A DNA stretch of 64,000 nucleotides from Enoplolaimus lenunculus (lineage: Eukaryota; Nematoda; Enoplea; Enoplida; Thoracostomopsidae). This document shows, in pieces, positions 33,701-45,700 of this stretch (positions are counted from its first letter, which is position 1; the number at the start of each line of letters is the position of its first letter). A program made the position numbers and the translations under genes. The notes beneath the pieces are model-generated. The model saw nothing but the letters and a program-made list of their open reading frames with translations, was not told the origin of the DNA and did not search any database. The DNA lies in assembly GCA_030248215.1 (NCBI GenBank), contig JASANG010000880.1, positions 17,816 through 81,815 of the forward strand, read 5' to 3'.

Positions 33701-36700
33701 TTATACGAAGACGCCCCCGGGTTCAACCCTGTCGTGTTTTTGGGCACAGCGTTGTTACCCGGGTCGCCAAAACAAACCATTGTTATACAACCGATGTGCC
33801 AGTCATTGTAATCCATCATCTAACAATGGGGCCCCCGGCTAAACAGAACGTTAAAGCTTATAACGACTAAGCTTACTTTTGTGCTGGTATACAGTTTGAT
33901 GGGCAAAATGTTACGATGAAAACATTAATATTTTAGACCAGTCGATGTACCATAGCGACCCGATTAATGTATCATGCCAATATAAAAAAGTTCTATTCCA
34001 AACCACTGCCTATTGGATTTGAATAGGGTCTGATGAGCATACGGTTAAGTAGGGGCGCAGCCAGGGCAATCGGAACGCGGAGGGAGCTAGGCCCCCTCCG
34101 GGTAATGAAACCCTATAATCAATGGTCTAATGGAGCAATGCTAAAATTAGGTCTATGGCTTGTTTCTTCCTTCGGTCCCGAGGTTGTCGCCACGCCTCTT
34201 TCGCCGTATGAGCCGGTTGCCATTTTTGAACCCACAGCTGTGCCCTTGTACCCTTGTGTTTTAACGTTGATTTTAGTGTTTAGAATAATGAATCGAGTAG
34301 TATTTGTTGCAAATAGCAATTAATTTGAATATATGAATGTACAGTGACAATATTCAACCGTTGTTATCGAGTTTAACAGTTTTTTGAGTGAAAAAAAACA
34401 AAATGAAGCAACGATTAAAAAATAGTTTATTTTTTACTATTTTACCTCTTCCTCACATCGAGTATGCTAGTCAACGTGGTTGCAAATTTGCAACACTAAA
34501 ATATTCCTCAGAAAACTTTTTAAGAACGCGTTCTAATTTGCATATATATGCTGCCGCTTGTTTATATATGAAACAATCATTACAACAGCTGGAACGCTGC
34601 ACGAAATACTTATGTAGGTTGTTCCAGTCACAGTACCAGCGCAGACTGAAGTGGCGGCTCCCATCATACACGCGGGTGAAACGAGCGAGAAGCCAGACGC
34701 ATTTTAAAACTTCAGCGGTTTTTGTTTCAACCGGTTAGGTTGGGGGTCCTTTAGGTGTGGGGTGGTATGGGGGTGGTTGCTCCGACCCTGGGCTTTAATA
34801 ATATAGACTAGAAGAAGTTTGTCCCGTCTGTGTATGTTAATCATGCACAATGTGCAAGGCTTAAAAATTAAGCGTATACGCAGTATACATCTCCGTGGGA
34901 CGCAAGAGCGCTCTTGAACTCGAGTGCCAAGGTCGTATAACTGAGTGCTGACATTAAACGCCTTTGTAGTAAATCTATTAAAGTTGATTTGAAATAGTCG
35001 TTGCAGGGCTAAGATGTTGAAATTTTAAAAATCACCACGCGTTACATCTACGATATCATTTTAGAGAGCCAGCTTGAAAAATTTCTACTAATGCTATATA
35101 AAGTTTAGGGTATCAAAAATGATAAATAGAAAAGTGTGAGCCGAATATCCGTTTCCGGTTAAAAATCGGTTCCCGTTTCCATTATATATCCTATAAAATT
35201 CGATATTGTTATGCTCATTATTGCAAAACACTTAAAATATTTAGTTTTCAATTATTACATTCTATAATGCGGCGTTCACATTAAAAAATTTGGCCTGGCC
35301 ACAAAATATGTCCCATCCCATGGTTAACGAGTGGTCGTTGACCCTACGTCAACGAAAATTTTCCGTTGACCCTACCTTAACGAGTGGTTTGTGCCAATCG
35401 TTGAGATAAATGACAATATTCTTTGATATTTTTTAAACTTATTTGGGCAATCGACATTTTTTATAACATTTTACTAATCCGAGTGAATATTCACTTTATC
35501 TCAATTGTATTGGCAGAAAAATAAAACATCTTTTAAACTTTTATACTTCAATATACCCGTTTCTGGTATTTATTATCGGTTTATACCCTGGAAAATTGGC
35601 GTAAATAACACCGAAACCTTTTTCATAGATCTATTTAAATATGAAACCGTTTAATAAACATTGATCAAACACAATTTAAAATGAATGGCACGCTGAAAAT
35701 AAGGTAAACAATGTTTAAACCTGAAACTCTGTACCCAGTGTCGGATCCAGGATCTCAAAATGGGGGGGCCAAAATTTCACAGGTAATAAACTTAATTTTG
35801 ACCCACACACAAACCACGAACTATTGTCACAAAATTGCTAAGTATACAATTTTTGTCGAGATGCTGTTGGGGGGGGGGGCCACGGCCGGGGTGGCCCAAC
35901 CATGGATCCGCCATTGTCTGTACCATTACTTAAGTCTCCGATTTAAGTAAGTACTTAACTGTTTGAGCAAAAACAAATAAACACCAGATGTAAGGAACTA
36001 TCGTAACAAGAAAATTATAGTTTTGCTCTATATTGACGTGGCATGAAGAGTCTACAATTTTAATTAGGCTACGGCAAATATGCCTGAATTGTTACGCTTT
36101 AATATTAATTTTTTCCTTAACTATGCTTTTAGAAACGACATTTTGAGTCCCATTCAAATAAGAGACCGTATCCCTAATAAGCGTCCGTAAGCGAATAGAG
36201 TCCCTAAACCCTAATTAGAGCCCACAAGTGTCACTTATTATAAATTGTACAATTACTACAGCATCAAATACAGTTGAATTCGAAACTTTAAAGCATACTT
36301 AAGTTCTGAAACTATATATATTCCTAAGTATAACATTGCATTATCGCTCAAGTTTTTGTTACAAGACTAATCAACTATAATTCAACGGATAGTTGCAATA
36401 TCGAATATATATCAGTAACGAAGGGCGGGTTAAAAATAAATAACAGTCCGTACCCTCTGTAGAGGCCAAATAAATATCAGTCCCCACTCCTTATATTCGG
36501 GTCACTACAGTACTTAAATAGGGTTTCAGAAACCCAGCCAATATTTCAGTTCGGCAGCAACGTCATGTAAAACAGCGGTCTTGCGAGCGAAGGTAACGAA
36601 CAGAGCGAGCAAACTTTATTACCTCCAGCAGCATATTCTACAGCCTGTAAAAGTAACATTTCTCGTTTCTCCAGAATTTCAGCACGAATTCGTCTGTTTT

Positions 36701-39700
36701 ATAACTCTTCTTGCTCGCTCTACTAATACCGTAAATTCCAATGAGTTGATTAATCAATTCAGCTAGCGAGTTGGTTATTTCTGAATTAATATCAGTATAC
36801 ATTAACTTACTCTGAGTTGAGTTGACGCTGGGTGAGTTGATTAATTAACTCATTCTGAGTTAAAATCAACTCACTGAAATTTACAGTGCAAACATCACCA
36901 TGGTTGCGACTCTGATACGCATCCCAGTGTCAAAGGCGTCTAAAAATTGTAGTTTTTTTTTCTCAATTTCAGATTCAACGAACAACCACCACCCGGTCGA
37001 GGCGATCGATCGTTGCTGATCAACGAAACGGACGATTATGACGACGATGATGACGAGAGAAAAATTGCCGAAATCAACAATATTTACAGCGGCGGACCTG
37101 GACATCAGCCGCCATCTGCGGCCGACAACGCGTACACGTACGATTCAACAAATCCGGTAGGCATTTACCGCAACAAACTGTTGACAGTCGCTGAAACGTC
37201 GTGTCCGTGTTGCCGGAACGTCCGGAAGCGGTGGCAACTTGCAGTGATGGCAAACATTGGATTTATTATCGTTTTTGGGATACGATGCAATTTTGGCGCA
37301 GCAAAAGCGGTGATGTTTACACCGAATCGAACCGATAATTCGATGCCGGATAGTGTAGATGTAAGCGCCCATCCTGGCGAACAGCGGAGACGTTCGTTGG
37401 ATGTGGGTACTCGGCTGCTTTTACCTAAAATAGTGTCGGCATGGGTTGTGTTATACTTTACTGAGTCGGACGCCGCCAGCGCGCACTGCCGCACGCCTTC
37501 GCACGCCGGCGCGCGGCGGCGCGTCCTGCGGCGTTCTGCGGCGTCCGACGGCGTTCGGCGGCGTCCGACGGCGTTCGGCGGCGTTCTGCGGCGTCCGACG
37601 GCGTTCGGCGGCGTTCGGTGGCGTTCGGTGACGTACGGTGCACATAACGCAATCCGTAAAATTTTCTCATGAAGAATACTCGTAAATGCTTTTTGACGAC
37701 AAACGTTCTCGATTACAAAGACTTTTTGCTTGCGTTCGATGACTGAAATTTCTTAAGTTTGGAAATAATTACATTTTTAGAATCCCGGATTCACTTCTTG
37801 GGGATCGGCAAAAGAAAAATGGAAAATTGGCATCGTCGAAGCGGCGTTCTTTTACGGTTATCTTGTCACTCAAATCCCAGGCGGATTTTTAGCATCTCGA
37901 TTTCCTGCAAACAAGTAAACACCAAATTTCCGACATTTTTGAAATGTGTTAATAACGAGGCGACCAATTTTGCAGAATGCGCAAAAATGTTAGCGAATGC
38001 ATAAAAATCTGTATGCATATTTTTTAATTATGTAACAATGCCGTATGTGCTACGAAACTGTTGTAAACAAAGTATACTGGAAACTTGACCAAAATACGTA
38101 TATGAGAAACTCCAGTTTTAATATATAGATTATACAACAATGCCGTCTGCGCTCTGAAACTGTTGTAAACAAAGTATGTTGGAAACTTGCCCTCAGAACG
38201 TTTTTTGGCTCGACTGCAATAGAGCAAACTCAACTTTTGGACTATTTTTGCTTAGGCTTATGCTTAGAAATATGTTTATACGTACGTACTGTTACGACCC
38301 TGTTCTATACATTGGCTGACCTGGCTGTAGTTGCCGAAAAATTTCCATCTGTGTATTGTTTATCATTTTGCAGGCTATTTGGTCTTGCAATAGGTACTGC
38401 GTCGTTGCTGAATGTATTTCTGCCTGCCGCTTTCCACGCTGGCGTCGGATATGTCGTTATTGTAGAAATAATCCAGGGCCTTGTTCAGGTACTCTGGTCA
38501 ATTTAGCTCTTGCACACTTGCTCGCTCATGCTTAAATCTGTTTAAAGCCCTATTCACACGTGCAAGTTTTTGCTGCGTGCACTTGCAGCTTCAAGTTACA
38601 CTTGCAAGTTTTGTCGTAAATCCCGTTCGAAAAACTTGCAGCTGCAAATAATTCATGACAAATCAAAGCTAGGATTTTTTTAGTTCACATGTGTGAATAT
38701 TAACCATGCAAGTTCAACGAATTTATTGCATCCACTTTCTTGTTGGCTGATAAAAAATTCAAGTTCTGCGTGCAATTTGCAGCTGTAAGCTTTCGCAGCA
38801 AAAACTTGCATGCGTGTATATGGGTTTAGATTAATCCTAAGTCTAAGTATTATCTTTCTACGCCTAATTCCTCAAAAATCTGAAATCTTGTAGTTTGCGG
38901 GATGAAGTGTACAACAAGATTCCTTGATCCTGTTTTACGCAGTTTAACGTTGTGTGGGAAATCACAATTATGCATCAATATGCCGCATGTATAAGCATGT
39001 GAGACATGCTTGTCCTGTTATGAGCACATGCATATGCTTGCTTTTTCCGCTGTTTAATAAAAGGGTTAGAAGTTCAGGTTCCTATCACACTGCAAAAAAT
39101 GGTGAGCCAAATTGTCTCTCTGAAATAGGCTCTGCGGGACTACACAGGCGGAATCAAATTCAACTGTACCAGAATCGAATTCGACTCACTGCGTTGTACA
39201 TTTGACTCTTGCGGAGTTTAATTTGACTCAGTTTGTTCACAAGAAAAATTGTGACAGGAGAAAAATTGTAAGGTAGGGACCTTATCATTTTTTCACTTAA
39301 AAATTTCTGATTAAAGGAGGCGTACAACCCCGCACCCTTTTATGGATCCACTGGTAGATGTGTCGTGTCTGACATATTTGCTAATCGACCTGAGATCTAT
39401 GGTCAGTTTTAAACACAAAACTTCAATTATAACACTGAAGTTTTGGAAATTTGTGCTTAATGATTACTGCTTTTCAGGGCGTGACGTACCCTGCGTGTCA
39501 CGGGATATGGCGGCACTGGGCACCTCCACTTGAACGAAGCAAATTGGCTACTACAGCTTTTACAGGTATTTTTTCTCCTGTCGTACTTTAACCCTTTAAC
39601 TCATAAAGTATACAATGAGCGACTAAATACAAGTAATATATGAGCAACACAGACACTATGAGCAGTGTTTAATAGTTGTAACGTATATGTAAGTGCAAAA

Positions 39701-42700
39701 TCTCTACACGACGTGAAACCCAACTCGAGCTCGAGCGTGAAGCTCCTATTCGTGAGTGGTCATCGTAAGCGCCTCCCACCCGTGAGACTGGGTATCGAAT
39801 CTTAGTTTGAAAGTGCATATCATATGAAATTGAAAATATTCATGTGAGAAAGAGTCAATAGAAAAAGTTTCAATTAGTATCTTTAAATACAGGCTCGTAG
39901 TCAAGGAAGGAAGTAGGGCTGATCTAAGATTTCTTGGCGTGGGGAACGCCATATCAACTTTAACATAAACGTTAGACGAAACATTTGACACGTTTCGTAG
40001 TTGGTTTGTTAGTTGTTCAAAATTATGAGACCTGGAGCCCAGTGAGAAAGCAATCCGATCCCTATATCCCCGTAGACTTATCGTTGTGCGAGGGGCAGGG
40101 TGCATCCGGAATTATAAAATACCCTAGCCGGAACCGGAGCCGGAAAGTTAAAAAAATACCGGAGCCGGAACCGGAAAATAAAAATATTTGTTGCCGAAAA
40201 ATTCATTTTAAGCGCTATTTTGTATCTTTTAATGCTGTAAACACGCCATTTAGAATGCCAAAATTCTGAAACAAATACAGTAAGTGGAAACACGATAAAT
40301 TATGGAGTATGGCACCAATTTGGCAATGCACTCTCGGACAATTTTAGATAAATAAGTTATAATAATATGTCAAAATTTTTCAATACCGAAAATACCGGAA
40401 ATTCCGGTGAAAAAATACCGGATTTCTTACCGGAACCGGATAGTGAAATATACCGGATTTCGCTACCGAAACCGGAATTCCGGCGGCACCTTGGGGAGGG
40501 GTTTCTAGATGCTCAAAGTAGCAAAGACAATTAAGGTGCTGATGGTAGAAAAATCAAAAATTTTCCTGTACTGGTCCCGAAACGTCTGATCCTGATATCT
40601 GCTTATTCAGAGACGTCTTATTCACATGCACGCAAAAACAACGCGGTCAAGCGGGCCCGCAGCCAAAGGGGCTGCTCAGCCGTCAATCAAAAATGTTGGC
40701 CCCCTTTAGAAAATTTTCAACCTTGCTTGTAAGTCATCGAAATCCCTTGTATGCCCCTGCTGAAAAATGTTTAGCCCCAATAGCACAGTGGGCTGGTTTC
40801 GGGCCTGCCATGAAGACTGAAAATAAGCGTTGGAACTTAAAACATTTGTGCAAAATTTGCGCAGGCGTGCCGCTCGCTTACAATGCCTGACGTACGGCTT
40901 TTGGTTCCTGCCAAGCCATGATTCCCTATCATATTTTATGGACTCTGTTGGGATTAGCTCCCAACCTCCCGTTTGAAACCGCGACCCATGTAAAGGTGAG
41001 GGGCGGAACGTTTTTCTGTGGTACTGCAATAGAGTAAGCTTAAGCTTAAGACTGCTTGGCTTAGGCTTAGGCTTAGGTTTACGAATATGCTCATTCGCAT
41101 GCTTAGGTTTACGCATAGGCTTAGGCTTAGGTTTACGAATATGCTCATTCGCTTGCTTAGGTTTAGGCATAGGCGTAGGCTTAGGTTTACAAATATGCTC
41201 ATTCTTATGCTTAGGTTTAGGCATAGGCTTAGGCTTAGGTTTACGAATATGCTCATTCGCATGCTTAGGTTTAGGCATAGGCGTAAGCTTAGGTTTACAA
41301 ACATGCTCATTCGCATGCTTAGGTTTAGGCATAGGCTTTGGCTATAGGCTTAGAAATAAGCTTATAATACTGTTCTGCCTTTATTCTTTACATTGGCCGA
41401 AACCGTTAGAAAAAATTGATTCCACGTCCGGCCCATGTATAGAACAGGGCCGGAACAGTAGTATAAGCATATTCCTAAGCCTAAGCCTAAACCTAAGCGT
41501 ATGGATGAGCCTATTCCTAAGCCTAAGCCCAAGCCTAAACCTAAGCGTATGGATGAGCCTATTCCTAAGCCTAAGCCTAAGCCCAAACCTAAACGTATGG
41601 ATGAGCCTATTCCTAAGCCTAAGCAAAAAATTCGTCTAACGCTTAAACTGGCTCTATTATAGCCCATTCGGAAAACGATCCGGCCCTGTTCTATGCATGG
41701 GCCCCACGTCCTAACGCATCCGAGCTGGTTTATTTTATATTTCAGGTTCATACGCCGGTGCTGTTATTGGTCTGCCTCTGTCCGCGACTTTGACCGAACA
41801 TCTTAAATGGCCGTCGTCATTCTATTTTTACGGTACGATTCAGTATGCGCAAGTCACAATGGCTGGGTTTCTGAAATCTTACTGAAGTATTAACCCCTTC
41901 TCACATTGAGTTGCCTATAGGCAACTCAGCGTTTTGCATATACGTTAAATTGTATATATCGCACCGTGTTTAACAATTGCAACACGTATACATAGTACTA
42001 AATCACCACAAGACGTGAGAGCCCCCTCGGGCTCGAGCGTCAAGCTCCTATAGCTGAGTTGTGATGGTATACGCCTCCCACTACAGTCACTGGAGTTCGA
42101 ATCCTATCATAAAAGTAGGTGTCAGGGGAAATACAAAATATTCATGTGAGAAAGGGTTAATATTTATGCACGCTCGTAGCCAGCTCACCTTGCTCGTGGA
42201 ACCGCTAAAAGTTTTTAGGAGTGGCATATGAGGGTTTGACTTGCAAGCAAGGTTGAAAATTTTCTTTGGGGGTCAAAATGTTTCAGGGGGGCTGAGTTCC
42301 CCCTGGCACCTCTGGCTACTGGCTCGTACTTAAGGTATGCTTAAGCAGTGACTTAAGTCGTCGATGTAAAGTAAATACTTAACCTTTCGAACAAACACAT
42401 ACAAATGCTGATTTTGAGCACGCTCGCTAACAGAAGGGAGCAAAATGTTTTTGAGCTCTGAAACCAGCAGCTTTGTAACACAGGAATTGCTTTGTTAGCA
42501 GAGGTTACAAGAACTTTTCTAGAGGCGAGAGGCAAGATTTCTCTGACATATAAATCTTTTAATGTTATAAAGAAAACATTTTCGGCCACGAGGGAAAAGA
42601 TATGGGGCGTCACCCGCCACGCCCCCACAGTTTTACTTTGAAAGTTGCTCATTCTTAAGACGATAGCCAAAGTCACCTTGTTAACATAGCTAAGTATTTT

Positions 42701-45700
42701 TCACGAGGAGCATACAAGGGTTTTCGATGACTTATAAACAAGGTTGATAACATTCTAGGGGGCGGCAAAATTCTTACGAAGGGGCTAAGGCCCTGATGGC
42801 CGTTTTCTGGCTGCGGGACTGTTATAATATCTATGTTTCAGGTTTTTGCGGGGCAATATGGTGTATCTTCTGGATGGCGATGATATTCGAAACGCCAAAC
42901 CAACATCCAACCATATCACACGAAGAAAAAGTTTATATCGAATCAAGTTTAGGCCACACTGCTCATATTAATCCTAAGGTAAGTTGCACTTTTGTGACCT
43001 TTTCTCAAACAGGCTTAGGGTAAGGTTTAGGTTCAGTAGAGGGCTTTTATCAAGCCTAAGCCTAAGCATTTTAAATGTGATGACAACGCGTACCAGCAAG
43101 TTTAGGCCACACTGCTCATATTAATCCTAAGGTAAGTTGAACTTTTGTGACCTTTTCTCAATCAGGCTTAGGTTTAGGTCCAGTAAAGGGCTTTTATCAA
43201 GCCTAAGCCTAATCCTTTTAAATCTGGTGACAACGCGTACCAGCAAGCTTAGGCCACACTGCTCATATTCATCCTAAGGCAAGTTGAACTTTTGTGACCT
43301 TTTCTCAATCAGGCTTAGGTTTAGGTTCAGTAGAGGGCTTTTATCAAGCCTAAGCCTTTGTTGTGACAACAGAGCGGTCTGCTATTTTGTACAATGTATC
43401 AACCATAGATTCAACCCTGTCACTTGAGCCTTACAACTTCTGCCAGTTTATTTTCAGTTGAGCACAATTCCGTGGAAAGCGATATTCACATCTAAACCAG
43501 TTTGGGCCATAATCGTTGCGAACTTTTGCCGCAGTTGGACGTTTTATCTGCTGCTACAAAATCAAATATCCTACTTTGAACAAGTTCTTAATTTCGATCT
43601 AGAGCAGGTATTATGCTTTTCTGTAAACTCACCGTTTCGTACATAAAGTACACTGTTAGCAACGTAGTGGTAAAGTGGATATCCACACCCAAATTATACA
43701 CAATCCACAGTGTTTAACAATTATACGCGTATACGCAGTACAAAATCTCCACAGGCACGAGAACTCGACCCACGTCCGAGCGGCAATAGCGAAGTGGTGA
43801 TGGTAAAAATGAGTTCGGATGCCAAGTTGAAATGGTATTTAAGGTGAAATTGAAAATATTCATGAGAAAAATGGTTAATATTCATTAATGTTTACATGAC
43901 AAACTGTTGTTTCAAATATATCTGTGAGTTTTTATTGTGATTGCAATATTAATTTAATACCCAACGGAATTTACAAATAGATTTGTAACTGCTGTTTCGA
44001 TTTGTCTATTGTACGAATATGGAAAATTCGCGTCAGCAGCCAGACTCAGCCCCTCATGGAAAAATTTTGTCACTTCCTAGCAAATTTTTAACCTTGCTTG
44101 TAAGCCATCGAAAACCCTTGTATGCCCTGTTGAAAAATTTTCAGCCTCCCCCCAAGATAGGTGAGCTGACTACGGGATTTGAAAAGAGTATTTCGGAAAT
44201 ATACAAATTTAAGACATAAGCTGGCATTATATCTGCTGCTTTAGCTATGGCATTTTTAACTCACTGTTGAGCAAAATCGCAAACCGTTTTCCTACAAATT
44301 TTGCAACTATGCTGGGTTGAACGTGAGTCACTATGGAACCACCCTTGTTAGGGGAAGCTAAAAATTTTTCAGGAGGGGGCATACAAGGGATTTTTTCAAA
44401 TACAAGCAAGGTACAAAATTTGCTGGGATAACCAAAATGTATCCCCGGGGTACTGAGCTCCTCTGATCCCACTTGGGTACGGGCTCGTATGGAAGAAGCA
44501 TAAATGTACACTTCTAAAACATCGCGGCCTAAATCAAAACCGATCCATATGCAGTCTAAGCCGGGACTAACTTTCCTATGAGGTTGAAATGGATTCAACG
44601 GTCGGCCCGCGCTCCTTAATTTTGGACCCAATCCTAAAGTTTACTGCCAAGTGGTTGGTTTGCCATCTACAATTTGCAATTCATGTTCGGCTGTTGTACA
44701 CTTCCATTTCCGCCACAGGTTTTGAAATCCTATGATATTTGTATAAGTTCGGCTTAGGATCACGCTTAGGATTTAGGTCAATGTTTAGGCTTAGGATCAC
44801 GTGTAGGATTTAGGTCAATGTTTATGCTTTGGATCACGCTTAGGATTTAGGTCAATGTTTAGGCTTAGGATCACGCGTAGGATTTAGGTCAATGTTTATG
44901 CTTTGGATCACGCTTAGGATTTAGGTCAATGTTTAGGCTTAGGATCACGCGTAGGATTTAGGTCAATGTTTAGGCTTAGGATCACGCTTAGGATTTAGGT
45001 CAATGTTTATGCTTTGGATCACGCTTAGGATTTAGGTCAATGTTCAGGCTTAGGATCACGCGTAGGATTTAGGTCAATGTTTAGGCTTAGGATCACGCGT
45101 AGGATTTAGGTCAATGTTTAGGCTTTGGATCACGCGTAGGATTTAGGTCAATGTTCAGGCTTAGGATCACGCTTACGATTTAGGTCAATGTTTAGGCTTA
45201 GAATCACGCTTAGGATTTAGGTCAATGTTTGGCTTAGAATCACGCTTAGGATTTAGGTCAATGTTTAGGCTTAGAATCACGCTTACGATTTAGGTCAATG
45301 TTCAGGCTTAGGATCACGCTTACGATTTAGGTCAAGGTTTAGCTTTAGGCAGCCGCTTGTGGGTGACGGACAAGGGTACAAAAGGCTATTTTTTACCGAA
45401 ATGTTTCAGGGAGGATGGTTGTCGGCACTTCCCCACGCAGTTATGGCCGTTGTTGTACTGATTGGCGGCCAGCTCGCAGATTATTTGCGCGCGAACAACA
45501 TCCTAAGCACAACTGCAGTTCGAAAAATTTTCAATTGTGGAGGTAAATTTGTGGGTCAGAGGCTGATTCGCTTGTCAAAAATATTTCAACAACCTGCGTT
45601 CGCCAAATCACAGCCTGAGAGAGACACTTTGGCATCTCATATTCTCAAAAACGTATAGCACCTGTGACCAGTTGGCGATAGGTATTCAAACTGATGACTT

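Noticed and set aside
34388-34738. 116-codon open frame as a gene
   Set aside because: Lies on repeat J, which recurs inverted at 54075-54240 without a conserved frame.
41040-41350. Interstitial telomere
   Set aside because: Hexamers are impure and lie between MITE ends with a near-perfect target duplication, so the array belongs to the element.
40706-41397. Long minus-strand frame of 208 codons rich in [14 protein letters not shown]
   Set aside because: Translation of the expanded TTAGGC-type core of a family A MITE.
42353-42676. 107-codon minus-strand frame in transporter intron 6
   Set aside because: No domain, no splice partner, sits between family G repeats.
44245-44631. 128-codon minus-strand frame in intron 8
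   Set aside because: Runs across a family G repeat copy; residues there are shared with other repeat copies.
44751-45350. CRISPR-like array of regular repeats
   Set aside because: Units are contiguous 37-bp tandem copies with no unique spacers, in a eukaryotic intron.
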